Positions 8,216 through 18,053 of a stretch of DNA of 59,209 bases are shown here, in pieces (position 1 is the stretch's first letter; each line of letters opens with the position of its first letter). The translations under genes were made by a program, and so were the position numbers. Origin of the DNA: Zoogloea sp. (GTDB taxonomy: Bacteria; Pseudomonadota; Gammaproteobacteria; Burkholderiales; Rhodocyclaceae); the NCBI RefSeq assembly GCF_023150065.1, contig NZ_JAKLLN010000025.1, positions 1 through 59,209 on the forward strand, read 5' to 3'. The notes below the pieces were generated by a model. That model was not told the DNA's origin, did no database searches, and saw only the letters and a list, made by a program, of their open reading frames with translations.

Positions 8216-10111
8216 TCACAACTCAATCTGGGTACCAAACTCAACCACCCGATTGGCCGGGATGCAGAAGAAATCCGCCGCACTGTGGGCGTTCCTGAAC
8301 ATCAGGATGAACAGCAGCTCACGCCAGCGTCCAAGGACGGAGCCGGCGCGCGGGATCAGGGTCTCGCGGCCGAGGAAGAAGGACGACTCCATCAGATCGA
8401 AGGACAGCCCCTGGGTTTCGCCCAGGGCCAGCGCCGCCGGAATGTCCGGATCATCCTTGAAGCCGTAGCGGACAAACACCCGATAGAAGCCGTAATCCAG
8501 CTCCTCGACCCGCACCCGCTCGCTCCCCGGCACATAGGGCACATCTTCGGTAATCATCGTCACCAGCACCACCCGGGCATGCAGCACCTTGTTGTGCAGC
8601 AGGTTGTGGAGCAGCGCCCGGGGCACACCGTCCGGGGCCGTCGTCATGAACACCCCCGTCCCCGGCACACGGATGGGGGGATCATGGAACATGGACTGGA
8701 TGAACAGGTCGAGGGGCATGGTGTCCACCTGCATCCGCGCCGTCAGCGCAGCCCGTCCCTTCTTCCAGGTCATCAGCAGGGCATGGATGGCGAGGCCGAG
8801 GACCAGCGGAAACCAGCCTCCGTCAAAGATCTTGACCGTGTTGGCGGAAAAGAAGGCGAAATCCACTGTGAAGAACAAGGCCAGAAACCCCAGCGCCGGC
8901 CCCCAGCTCCACTTCCACAAGGCCCGGACGACGAAGAAGGCCAGCACCGTGTCGATCATCATGGTCAGCGTCACGGCAATCCCGTAGGCCGAGGCCAGCG
9001 CACTCGACGAGCGGAAACCGAGCACCAGCGCAATCACCGCCCCCAGCAGCATCCAGTTCACGTTCGGGACGTAAATCTGCCCGACTTCCTTTTCAGAGGT
9101 GTGAATCACGTGGATACGCGGCGAATAGCCCAGCTGGACGGCCTGCTTGGTGAGGGAGAAGGCCCCTGAGATCACCGCCTGGGAGGCGATGATGGTGGCC
9201 AGCGTGGACAGCCCGACCATGGGGTACAGCAGCGGCTCCGGGACCAGCAGGTAGAAGGGATTCTTCACGGCCGACGGATCGTCGAGGATCAGGGCCCCCT
9301 GCCCCAGGTAGTTCAGATACAGGGCCGGGAACACATAGCCGAACCAGGCCACCTTGATGGGCCGCCGCCCGAAGTGCCCCATGTCCGCATACAGGGCTTC
9401 ACCCCCGGTGATCGCCAGCACCACAGCACCCAGGGCCAGAAAACCAAGGGTCTTGTTGGTGGCGAAGAAGTGCACCGCGTGCATCGGGTTGATCGCTTGC
9501 AGCACATCGGGGTGACGCATCACGTTCATCGCCCCGAGCACTCCGAGGGTGGTGAACCAGAACAGCATCACCGGGCCGAACACCGCTCCCACCCGTGCCG
9601 TGCCCTTGCTCTGGATCACGAACAGGCCGGTCAGCACCACCAGCGAGATCGGCAGGACGTAGGGCCGGAAAGCCGGCGTTGCCACCTCCAGCCCTTCCAC
9701 CGCCGACAGCACCGAGATCGCCGGCGTGATCACCCCGTCGCCGTAGAACAGGGCCGCGCCGAACAGACCGACCGCGGACATCAGGCCGGCCACGCGGGGC
9801 GACCGGGTGGTACGCAGGGCCAGGGAGGTCAGGGCCATGATTCCCCCCTCCCCCCGGTTGTCGGCCCGCATGATGTACACCACGTACTTCAGGGACACGA
9901 CGATGGTCAGCGCCCAGAACACCAGGGACAGCACACCCAGCACGTTCTCCGGCGTCACCGCCAGCCCGTGGTGTGCGTTGAAGACCTCCTTCATGGTATA
10001 GAGGGGGCTCGTGCCGATATCGCCGAAAACCACGCCCATGGCGGCCAGGGCCACCGGAAGCACCTCCGCACGGGATCGCTTGTCCTGACCTTCGGCTAGC
10101 ACTGATGACAT
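8216..10111 (-). CDS. kup: Kup-type low-affinity potassium transporter
   Basis: The 631-residue protein begins MSSVLAEGQDKR. It carries the Kup/HAK/KT signature GDIGTSPLYTMKEVFNAHHG near residue 35, about twelve hydrophobic segments, and the hydrophilic C-terminal tail typical of Kup. It should carry K+ (with H+) across the inner membrane. The open frame extends upstream to 10450, but the ATG at 10111 is preceded by GAGGAGG at ideal spacing and gives the normal family length. It is transcribed alone and divergently from the GGDEF-EAL gene at 10407. No known riboswitch fold was recognised upstream. Confidence 0.95.
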   Translation of the reverse strand: MSSVLAEGQDKRSRAEVLPVALAAMGVVFGDIGTSPLYTMKEVFNAHHGLAVTPENVLGVLSLVFWALTIVVSLKYVVYIMRADNRGEGGIMALTSLALRTTRSPRVAGLMSAVGLFGAALFYGDGVITPAISVLSAVEGLEVATPAFRPYVLPISLVVLTGLFVIQSKGTARVGAVFGPVMLFWFTTLGVLGAMNVMRHPDVLQAINPMHAVHFFATNKTLGFLALGAVVLAITGGEALYADMGHFGRRPIKVAWFGYVFPALYLNYLGQGALILDDPSAVKNPFYLLVPEPLLYPMVGLSTLATIIASQAVISGAFSLTKQAVQLGYSPRIHVIHTSEKEVGQIYVPNVNWMLLGAVIALVLGFRSSSALASAYGIAVTLTMMIDTVLAFFVVRALWKWSWGPALGFLALFFTVDFAFFSANTVKIFDGGWFPLVLGLAIHALLMTWKKGRAALTARMQVDTMPLDLFIQSMFHDPPIRVPGTGVFMTTAPDGVPRALLHNLLHNKVLHARVVLVTMITEDVPYVPGSERVRVEELDYGFYRVFVRYGFKDDPDIPAALALGETQGLSFDLMESSFFLGRETLIPRAGSVLGRWRELLFILMFRNAHSAADFFCIPANRVVEFGTQIEL

Positions 10112-10406
10112 TTCGCCCTCCTCAAACTCACGGATACAGAACCACCACCTTGCCAGACAGAGCAGCGGCCTTACCCCGCGACGCAACATCCGGAAATCCG
10201 GACGCCACCATCCATGCGGGACCGAGATACTACCGCATTGCAATAACCGGAGAGGCATGACCGAATTCACCAAGCGGCATTGAAGCCGCCGGGCTGCGCT
10301 GCCGTAATCAAGGCCAGCACGCCCAGGGATCCTGCCAATGACGGCCCCACCCTGACAGGCAGCACAACGACGGACTGCCACCTCATCGCCCGGACCAACC
10401 TGCCGC
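10112..10406. other. Divergent intergenic region between kup and the MASE1 GGDEF-EAL gene
   Basis: These 295 bases hold the kup ribosome site next to its ATG and presumably both promoters. Two CCGG tetramers lie around 10190-10199, and 10178-10193 is an inverted copy of 8009-8024. No confident -35/-10 pair was found. Confidence 0.4.
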
Positions 10407-13400
10407 ATGCCCCACGCCTCCTTCCTGCGCCAACTCGCGATCATCGGCATTGCCTATGCGATCTGCGGCCGGCTGGCCCTGCACATCGCCATCCCCCCAG
10501 GCTACGTCGCCCCCCTTTACCCCCCCGCCGGCATTGCGCTGGCGGCCGTCCTGATCTTCGGTCGCGGCATCTGGCCGGCGATATTCATGGGCGCCCTGCT
10601 CACCAACATCGAGGCCGTGACGCGCTCGGGGCTGGACGGCTGGGCCTGGTTTGCCCCCCTCGTGGTCGCCGTGGGCGCGGTCCTGCAGGCCTTTGCCGGC
10701 GCAGCCCTGGCCAGGCGCTGGGCCGATTTTCCGAGAGGGCTCGACAACGGCACCACGATCCTGCGCTTTCTCTTTGTTGCCGGCCCCGTCAGCTGCCTGA
10801 TCGGCGCCAGCTTCGGCACCACCGCGCTGGTCATGTCGGGTGCCATCGCCCCCAGCGAGGCGCCCTTCAGCGGGTGGAACTGGTGGGCCGGCGACGCCAT
10901 CGGAATTCTCATCGCCACGCCGCTCACCTTCGTTTTTCTCGGCCAGCCCCGCCACGAATGGGCTGCCCGGCGACGCAGCCTGGCCCTGCCCATGTCGGTG
11001 GCCCTTGTACTCCTCGCTGGGCTGGAGATCCAGGTCGCCCAATGGGAACAACAGCGCCTGCAGAGCCGCTTCGAACGGGACGCCCGCTACCTTTCCAGTC
11101 TGATGCTGAAGCGTTTCGCCAACTACACCGACGTACTCCAGGCCACCGAACGGGTCATGGTCGCGGCTCCCGATCTGGATGACGAGGGTTTCCGCCAGTT
11201 TGCCCTGCCCTGGCTGTCCCGCTTCGAGGGTATCCAGGGCATCGGCTGGATGCCCTACACCCCCGATTCCCAGCGCAAGGCCTTTGAAGCGACGGCCCGG
11301 CGCGCCCTCGACAATCCCGACTTCGCCATCCGCGACCGGGGCCCGAACAAGCAGCTGTACACCTCTCCACGACAGGCCGGGTACTACCCGATCCGCTACA
11401 TCGCGCCCCTGGAAACCAACCACCGCGCCCTCGGGCTCAACGTTCCCTCGATTCCCGCCTCGGCGGAAGCCCTCGCCCGCAGCCAGGCCGACGGCAAGGC
11501 CGCCGCCACCCAGGCCTTCGAATTGACCCAGGAAACCGAGAGCAAGCTCGGCGTGGTCATCTATCAGCGCACCAGCCCGGCCGATACCCGGGCAGCCCCA
11601 CGGGCCGATGGCTTCGTCTTCGTCGCACTGCGCGTGGAGGACGCCGTCAACAGCATCCTGCAGCGCAACGCCATCAATGGCATTGCCTACTGTCTGGCCG
11701 AATTGGCCCCCGACGAAGCCCGCGGCCACCGCCTGTCCGGGCTTGACCCCTGCCCGACGGCCGACGACGCCGGCCCGGCGGGGCTGGCCCCATGGGTGGA
11801 GGACTTCGATTTCGGCGGGCGGGCCTGGACCCTCCGCTTCGTCGCCGAGCCCAGCTATGCCACGCTGCACCGGGGCTGGGAGGCGTGGACCGTGCTGGCC
11901 GTCGGCCTGCTCAGCACGGGCATGCTTGGCGCCTACCTGCTCTCATCCACCGGGCGCGCCCGGCGCATCGAAGAACTGGTGCGGCAGCGCACCGCCGAGC
12001 TGGCCGAGGCCAGCCGACGTCTCAGCGCCAAGAAAGCCATGCTCACCCATGCCGAGCGCATCGCCCAGCTGGGCAGCTGGGAAGCCGACCCGGAGACGGG
12101 AGAAGGCCATTGGTCGGAAGAGCTGTTCTCGATCCTGCGGGTGCCCCGCAGCCAGGACGGCAAGCTCGCCAACCTGCTGGCAGCCCTCCACCCCGACGAT
12201 CAGCCCCGCCTGCAGCAAGCCTTCGACGACGTTGCCCAGGGCAGCGCCGGCGCCAGCTTCGACGTCCGCCTGCGCTGGGGCGACCAGGGCGAGACCCAGC
12301 GCATCGTGCACTTCACCATCGAAGCCGGCCTGGGGCTGGACAACGGCAAAACCCTGCGCGGCACCGTCCAGGACGTCACCGCCAACCGTGCCGCCGAAGC
12401 GCACATCCACTACCTGGCCCACTACGACGGGCTCACCGGCCTGCCCAACCGCAGCCTGTGGATCAACCGTGCCGAGCAGGCCCTGGCCATCGCCCGGCGC
12501 AACCAGCTGCAAGCCGGCGTGCTCTTCCTCGATCTCGACAATTTCAAGAAGATCAACGACACCCTCGGCCACCCCGTCGGCGACCGCCTGCTGTCTGCCG
12601 CCGCCCAGCGCCTGGCCCTGTGCCTGCGGGACGAAGACGTGCTGGCCCGCCTGGGCGGTGACGAGTTCGTCGTGCTGCTGCCCCAGCTGAGCCACAGCGA
12701 GGACGCCGCCATCGTCGCCCGCAAGCTGATCGCCAGCCTGATCCGCCCCTTCGACATCGACGGCCAGGAGCTCTCCATCTCCACCAGCATCGGCATCGCC
12801 CTGCACCCCACCGACGGCAATGACGTGGACCAGCTGCTCAAGCATGCCGACACCGCCATGTACGACGCCAAGAGCGCCGGGCGCAACGACTTCCGCTTCT
12901 TCACCCCCGACATGAACGCCCGGGCCTATGCCCGCCTGATGCTCGAAAACGCCCTCCGCCACGCCCTCGAACGCGATGAACTGGAGCTGGACTACCAGCC
13001 CCAGTGGGCCATGCCCGGCCAGCACCTGATCGGCGTAGAAGCCCTGGTGCGCTGGAATCACCCCGAGCGGGGACGCATCCCCCCGGGCGAGTTCATTCCG
13101 CTGGCCGAAGAGACGGGGCTCATCGAAGCCATTGGCGACTGGGTGCTGAACGAGGCGGCCCGCCAGCAGGCGGAGTGGCAGGCGGCCGGCCTGCCGGCCC
13201 TGACCATCGCCATCAACATCTCGGCCCTGCAGTTCCGGCGCCCGGGCTTTGTCGATCGTGTCCGCCAGGTGTTTGCCGATGCCGGGGTATCGCCCCGGAG
13301 CTTCGAGCTGGAGCTGACCGAAAGCGCCCTGATGCAGCCCAGCGCCGAAATCGAGGCCCAGTTCGCCAGGCTGCGCCGGCTGGGCATAGGGCTGGCCCTG

Positions 13401-13712
13401 GATGACTTTGGCACCGGCTACTCGAGCCTGGTCTATCTGAAGCGCCTGCCCCTGACGCGGCTGAAGATCGACCGCTCCTTCGTGCAGGATCTGCCCGGCG
13501 ATACCGAGGACGCGGCGATTGCCACCGCCACCCTGTCCATCGCCCGGGACCTGGGCCTTGACGTGGTCGCGGAGGGCGTCGAGACCGAGGCCCAGCGCGA
13601 CTTCCTGCTCCAGCGCCAGTGCCCGATCATGCAAGGCTACCTGTTTGCCCGCCCGCTCCGGGCCGCCGACATCACCGCCCTGCTGGCCACCACCGCAGGT
13701 ATCAGCACCTAA
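10407..13712 (+). CDS. Membrane MASE1-CHASE-PAS-GGDEF-EAL cyclic-di-GMP protein
   Basis: The 1101-residue protein has an N-terminal MASE1-like membrane domain (about residues 1-205, several segments such as AIGILIATPLTFVFLG). A periplasmic CHASE domain follows (about 225-440, IQGIGWMPY motif), then another membrane segment near 500 and a PAS domain (about 550-660). The GGDEF domain has an intact GGDEF at 750-754 and the RxxD inhibitory site (RDED) five residues earlier. The EAL domain has EAL at 878-880, ELTES, DDFGTGYSS and KIDRSF. Both the cyclase and the phosphodiesterase therefore look catalytically complete, and net activity cannot be predicted. It is monocistronic, and its stop overlaps the convergent LuxR-type regulator gene by four bases. 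Confidence 0.93.
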   Translation: MPHASFLRQLAIIGIAYAICGRLALHIAIPPGYVAPLYPPAGIALAAVLIFGRGIWPAIFMGALLTNIEAVTRSGLDGWAWFAPLVVAVGAVLQAFAGAALARRWADFPRGLDNGTTILRFLFVAGPVSCLIGASFGTTALVMSGAIAPSEAPFSGWNWWAGDAIGILIATPLTFVFLGQPRHEWAARRRSLALPMSVALVLLAGLEIQVAQWEQQRLQSRFERDARYLSSLMLKRFANYTDVLQATERVMVAAPDLDDEGFRQFALPWLSRFEGIQGIGWMPYTPDSQRKAFEATARRALDNPDFAIRDRGPNKQLYTSPRQAGYYPIRYIAPLETNHRALGLNVPSIPASAEALARSQADGKAAATQAFELTQETESKLGVVIYQRTSPADTRAAPRADGFVFVALRVEDAVNSILQRNAINGIAYCLAELAPDEARGHRLSGLDPCPTADDAGPAGLAPWVEDFDFGGRAWTLRFVAEPSYATLHRGWEAWTVLAVGLLSTGMLGAYLLSSTGRARRIEELVRQRTAELAEASRRLSAKKAMLTHAERIAQLGSWEADPETGEGHWSEELFSILRVPRSQDGKLANLLAALHPDDQPRLQQAFDDVAQGSAGASFDVRLRWGDQGETQRIVHFTIEAGLGLDNGKTLRGTVQDVTANRAAEAHIHYLAHYDGLTGLPNRSLWINRAEQALAIARRNQLQAGVLFLDLDNFKKINDTLGHPVGDRLLSAAAQRLALCLRDEDVLARLGGDEFVVLLPQLSHSEDAAIVARKLIASLIRPFDIDGQELSISTSIGIALHPTDGNDVDQLLKHADTAMYDAKSAGRNDFRFFTPDMNARAYARLMLENALRHALERDELELDYQPQWAMPGQHLIGVEALVRWNHPERGRIPPGEFIPLAEETGLIEAIGDWVLNEAARQQAEWQAAGLPALTIAINISALQFRRPGFVDRVRQVFADAGVSPRSFELELTESALMQPSAEIEAQFARLRRLGIGLALDDFGTGYSSLVYLKRLPLTRLKIDRSFVQDLPGDTEDAAIATATLSIARDLGLDVVAEGVETEAQRDFLLQRQCPIMQGYLFARPLRAADITALLATTAGIST

Positions 13713-14650
13713 CTGTCGGGGCCGCCCCCCATGCGGATCCGCGCCATGGCCACCGACGCGGCCGCGGTGCGGTTCTCGACACCGAGCTTGGCAAAGACGT
13801 GCTCCAGGTGCTTGTTCACTGTGCGCGGGCTGGAACCGAGGATCTCGCCGATATCCGGGCTGGTCTTGCCCTTGATCACCCAGTAGAGCACCTCGGCCTC
13901 CCGGGTGGTCAGGCGGAAGGCCGCCATCAGGGCATCCACCACCGCGGCGTCCGACTCTTCGCGCAGCACCAGCAGCCACTCGTCATCACCGGCACGCTCG
14001 TGGAGGTTGAAGATCAGGCGCCGGGCCCCCAGGTTGATGTGCAGGGGCGGAAACTCCCGCCCCTCCCGGCGCACCCGGGCCGACTCATGCACCCAGGCCA
14101 TCACCGCCGCCGGAGCGTCATCCTCGTGGCCGGGGAAGTAGTCGTTCATCAGCTTGCGTGCCAGCGGGGTCTGCCACACCACCCGACCACTTCCGGGGCG
14201 CAGGGCCAGGGTGGCCTGCCCGAAGGCATCCAGGGCCGTGCGGGCCTGCTTCATCAGGCGGGCGCTGGCCATGTGGGCGGCGATGCGCGCCAAGACCTCC
14301 TGGGGACGGATCGGCTTGGTCACATAGTCCGCGCCACCGGCCTCGAAGGCGGCCACCACATGCTCGGTCTCGGTCAGGCCGGTCATGAACACGATGGGGA
14401 TGTGGCGGGTGCTGAAATCCGCCTTCAGGCGCCGCGCCACCTCGAAACCATCGATGCCGGGCATCATGGCGTCCAGCAGGATCACGTCGGGCAGGCTGTG
14501 GCGCGCGCGCTGCAATGCCGTCTCGCCGTTGGTCGCCACCAGCACCGTGTAGCCGGATTCATCAAGGGCATCATGGAGCACCGAGAGGTTCTCGGGGATG
14601 TCGTCCACGATCAGCACCAGGTCGGAATTGAGCCGGTCGAAATCAGACAT
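13709..14650 (-). CDS. Response regulator with receiver and LuxR-type DNA-binding domain
   Basis: The 313-residue protein starts MSDFDRLNSDLVLIVDD. The receiver occupies about residues 10-130 (acceptor in VILLDAMMPGIDG, switch lysine in YVTKPIRP). A middle linker resembles a degenerate PAS-like segment, and the C-terminal helix-turn-helix is of LuxR type (LTTREAEVLYWVIKGKTSPDIGEIL and SPRTVNKHLEHVFAKLGVENR). It overlaps by eight bases the gene for the transporter-kinase fusion, so the two are almost surely a cognate pair. Targets are unknown; no transporter or catabolic gene lies beside it to hint at them. The ATG at 14650 is chosen over an upstream in-frame codon inside the kinase gene. Confidence 0.9.
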   Translation of the reverse strand: MSDFDRLNSDLVLIVDDIPENLSVLHDALDESGYTVLVATNGETALQRARHSLPDVILLDAMMPGIDGFEVARRLKADFSTRHIPIVFMTGLTETEHVVAAFEAGGADYVTKPIRPQEVLARIAAHMASARLMKQARTALDAFGQATLALRPGSGRVVWQTPLARKLMNDYFPGHEDDAPAAVMAWVHESARVRREGREFPPLHINLGARRLIFNLHERAGDDEWLLVLREESDAAVVDALMAAFRLTTREAEVLYWVIKGKTSPDIGEILGSSPRTVNKHLEHVFAKLGVENRTAAASVAMARIRMGGGPDS

Positions 14651-17600
14651 GGCGGGCTTTCTCCAGCAGGGGGGCGATGGCGTCAAGACGGAAATTGCGG
14701 GCCAGCTCGCGCACCTCGGCGACAAACGGCGCGTAGGCGGGGTCGGCGGCCTCGATCTCGGCCAGCCGCGCCAGGATGCCCTTCACGTAGCCCAGCTCCA
14801 CCTGCCGGGCCAGGGGCTCCAGCAGTGCCGCCGGCGGATGGACCATGCTGGCGGGCAGGCTGGGTTCGTGGCGCTGCTGATGGGCCTCGACCCAGCTCAG
14901 GCCCAGGCGCTCCCCCACCCAGTCGAGCAGCTCGCTGACCTGCACCGGTTTGAGGAAGAAATCCCGGGCGCCGATGCCCAGGGTGTTGTCGTCCGAATGG
15001 ATGCCCCGCTCGTAGGCATTGGCCGAGATGATGGCCACCGGCGTGGCGGCGTGCGCCCCGTCGCGGATACGGCGCACGGTCTCCCAGCCATCCATGCCCG
15101 GCATGGCCAGGTCCATGAAGATCAGGTCGGGGCGGAAATCGTCCAGCATGGCCAGGCAGGCCGCGCCGGACGCCGCCTCGGCCAGCACGAAGCCCAGGGG
15201 CTCCAGCAGGGCGAACAGGAACTCCCGGTCCACCCGCTCGTTGTCCACGATCAGCACACGCCGGCGCACGCCCTGGTAGCCCACCGGCCGACTGCGCGGC
15301 AGCCCGGCACCGGCCGTCGCCCCCTGCACCTGGGGCAGGAAGAGGCGTACCCGGAAGCGGCAGCCTTCACCCGGGCGACTGTCCAGCGTCAGCTCGCCGC
15401 CCATCACGTCGGCAAACATGCGGCTGATGGTCAGGCCCAGCCCGGCCCCGCCCGCCCCCTGGGCCGACGACCCCCGGGAGAACGGGTCGAAGATGCGCTC
15501 CTGCTCCTCGGGGGAGATCCCCGGCCCGCTGTCCTCGACCTCGAAGGTGGCCATCTCCATGCGGTAGGCCAGGCGCAGACAGATATGCCCCCGGGGGGTG
15601 AATTTGAGCGCGTTGCCGAGCAGGTTGATGAGGATCTGGCGCACCCGCTTTTCGTCGGCCCGCACGAAGGCCGGGATCTCACCCTTCGGCTCGTAGCGGA
15701 AGGCCAGCCCCTTGTTGTGGGCCTGCAGCTCGAACATGCCGACGATCTGCTGCATGAAGTCGCGGAAATCCAGGGCTTTCACATCCAGGGCCAGCTTGCC
15801 GCCCTCGATGCGGGCGATGTCCAGGGTGCCCTCGATCACCGACAGCAGGTGGTCGCCGCTGCGCCGGATCACGTTGATGGCCTGACGCCGGGACGGCGGA
15901 ATGGTCTCGTCACCGTCGAGGATCTGGGCGTAGCCGAGGATGCTGTTGAGGGGCGTGCGCAACTCGTGGCTGATGGCGGTGATGTAGCGGCTCTTGGCCT
16001 GGTTGGCCAGCTCCGCGGCCTGCTTGGCCCGCTGTAGCTGCTCGTCGGTACGCCGGTGGGACTCGATCTCGCGCATCAGCAGGTGGGTCTGGCGGTTGGA
16101 CTCCTCCTGGGCCACCTGGCGGCTCTTGTGGGTCAGCACCAGCCACCACACCACCAGGCCGGAGAGCAGCAGCAAGGCTGCGTAGCCCTTCAGAAAGGCC
16201 ATCTGCAGGGCCGGCGCAAAGGCATCCGCGCTGTCGCCGAGCAGCTTGAGCCCCAGGTGATGGAGCAGCCACACCAGCAGGGCCAGGCCCGGGGCGATGC
16301 CGCCCATCAGCAGCAGGTAGTGGCCGAGCCCGCTCTCCAGGTAAGGCCACACCACCCGCGGCAGCAGCCGGCGCATGGCCCCCGACCACTGGGCCGAGAG
16401 CCGCGCCTGGGGCTTGCACAGGTCGTTGCAGCGCGCGTCCAGCGAACAGCACAGGGAGCAGATGTCCCCCTGGTAGGCCGGGCAGCGGGCCAGGTCGTCG
16501 GCCTCGTATTCCCGTTCGCAGATCACGCACTGGCGGACCCCCGCCAGCGCCGGCCCGGGCTTGCGGGCAATGTAGTAGCGGCCACCGGTGGCCCAGGCGA
16601 TGAGGGGCGCGGTGACAAAGGCGGTGACGAGGGCGATCAGCGCCGAGAAAGCCTGGGCGTCCGCTCCGAACACTCCCAGATAGGCCGACACCGACAGCAC
16701 CGAGGCGACCCCCATCGCCCCCACCCCCACCGGGTTCACATCGTAAAGATGCGCCCGCTTGAACTCGATGCCCGGCGGCGACAGGCCCAGGGGCTTGTTG
16801 ATGACCAGATCGGCCACCACCGCCATCATCCACGAGATGGCCACGTTGGCGTACAGGCCGAGCACCTTGCCGAGGGCCTGGAACACGTCCAGCTCCATCA
16901 GCACCAGGGCGATCAGGGTGTTGAAGACCACCCACACCACCCGCCCCGGGTGGCTGTGGGTGAGCCGGGCGAAAAAGTTGGACCACGCCAGGGAGCCCGC
17001 ATAGGCGTTGGTGACGTTGATCTTGAGTTGCGACACCACCACGAACAGGGCGGTGGCCGCCACCGCCCAGTGCAGGTTGGGAAAGACGTATTCGTAGGCC
17101 GCCAGATACATCTGGTTCGGATCCACCGCCCGCTCCGCCGGCACCGAGTTGCTGATGGCCAGGTAGGCCAGCAGCGCCCCGCCGAGCATCTTCACCACCC
17201 CCAGCAGCACCCAGCCGGGCCCGCCCACCAGCACCCCGGCCCACCAGCGCCGCCGGTTGGCCGCCGTGCGCTCGGGCATGAAACGCAGGTAGTCCGCCTG
17301 CTCGCCCATCTGGGTGATCAGGGCGATGCCCACGGTCAGCGCCGCGCCAAAGGCGTGGATGCTGAAACCCGCCCCGGCCCCATGCTCGCCCCCGTAGGCG
17401 GCCAGCTCGCCGATGATGCCCGGGCGCTCGCTGAACACATACACGTAGGGCACCACCAGCATCACCACCCACACGGGCAGGGTCAAGCTCTGCAGACGGC
17501 TGATGGTGGTGACTCCATGGGTGACCAGGGGAATCACCACGATGGCGCACAGCAGGTAGCCCCAGGCAGGTGGAATGTCGAAGGCGAGATCAAGGGCATA

Positions 17601-18053
17601 GGCCATGATCGCCGCCTCGAGGGCGAAGAAGATGAAGGTGAAGGAGGCGTAGATCAGGGAGGTCAGCGTGGAGCCGATGTAGCCGAAACCCGCGCCGCGG
17701 GTCAGCAGATCCATGTCTACGCCGTAACGGGCGGCGTAGATACTGATCGGCAGCCCCGCCAGGAAGATGATCAGCCCGGTGGCCAGGATGGCCCACAGGG
17801 CATTGATGAAACCGTAATCCACCAGCAGGGTCGCCCCCACCGCCTCCAGCACCAGGAAAGACGCCACCCCGAAGGCCATGTTGGCCACCCGCAGCTCGGA
17901 CCAACGCCGGAAGCTGCGCGGGGTGAAACGCAGGGCATAGTCTTCGATGGTCTCGCGGGCAACCCAGGTGTTGTAGTCACGCCGAACCTTGACGACCCGC
18001 TGGACCGCCTCAGGCCCGTGCCCGGAGGCCGCCGTGTGCCCGCTGTCCATCAC
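14643..18053 (-). CDS. NCS1-transporter/hybrid histidine kinase/receiver fusion (transceptor-type sensor)
   Basis: This 1136-residue fusion opens with a nucleobase/cation symporter-1-like domain (about residues 20-490, roughly twelve membrane segments, PRSFRRWSELRVANMAFG near the start). Next comes a cysteine-rich module (about 503-545) with eight cysteines spaced CxxC, C, CxxCC, CxxxxC, which could bind a metal. Two more membrane segments lead into a kinase core (ISHELRTPLNSILGYAQ, His near 696), an ATPase domain (DSGPGISPEEQERIF, GGAGLGLTISR) and a receiver (LIFMDLAMPGMDGWE). A helical tail of about 90 residues ends the protein. By analogy with CbrA, which fuses a solute-symporter domain to a kinase, it may sense or carry a nucleobase, hydantoin or related solute. 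It ends overlapping its LuxR-type regulator and begins overlapping pilR by four bases. Confidence 0.9.
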   Translation of the reverse strand: MMDSGHTAASGHGPEAVQRVVKVRRDYNTWVARETIEDYALRFTPRSFRRWSELRVANMAFGVASFLVLEAVGATLLVDYGFINALWAILATGLIIFLAGLPISIYAARYGVDMDLLTRGAGFGYIGSTLTSLIYASFTFIFFALEAAIMAYALDLAFDIPPAWGYLLCAIVVIPLVTHGVTTISRLQSLTLPVWVVMLVVPYVYVFSERPGIIGELAAYGGEHGAGAGFSIHAFGAALTVGIALITQMGEQADYLRFMPERTAANRRRWWAGVLVGGPGWVLLGVVKMLGGALLAYLAISNSVPAERAVDPNQMYLAAYEYVFPNLHWAVAATALFVVVSQLKINVTNAYAGSLAWSNFFARLTHSHPGRVVWVVFNTLIALVLMELDVFQALGKVLGLYANVAISWMMAVVADLVINKPLGLSPPGIEFKRAHLYDVNPVGVGAMGVASVLSVSAYLGVFGADAQAFSALIALVTAFVTAPLIAWATGGRYYIARKPGPALAGVRQCVICEREYEADDLARCPAYQGDICSLCCSLDARCNDLCKPQARLSAQWSGAMRRLLPRVVWPYLESGLGHYLLLMGGIAPGLALLVWLLHHLGLKLLGDSADAFAPALQMAFLKGYAALLLLSGLVVWWLVLTHKSRQVAQEESNRQTHLLMREIESHRRTDEQLQRAKQAAELANQAKSRYITAISHELRTPLNSILGYAQILDGDETIPPSRRQAINVIRRSGDHLLSVIEGTLDIARIEGGKLALDVKALDFRDFMQQIVGMFELQAHNKGLAFRYEPKGEIPAFVRADEKRVRQILINLLGNALKFTPRGHICLRLAYRMEMATFEVEDSGPGISPEEQERIFDPFSRGSSAQGAGGAGLGLTISRMFADVMGGELTLDSRPGEGCRFRVRLFLPQVQGATAGAGLPRSRPVGYQGVRRRVLIVDNERVDREFLFALLEPLGFVLAEAASGAACLAMLDDFRPDLIFMDLAMPGMDGWETVRRIRDGAHAATPVAIISANAYERGIHSDDNTLGIGARDFFLKPVQVSELLDWVGERLGLSWVEAHQQRHEPSLPASMVHPPAALLEPLARQVELGYVKGILARLAEIEAADPAYAPFVAEVRELARNFRLDAIAPLLEKARHV

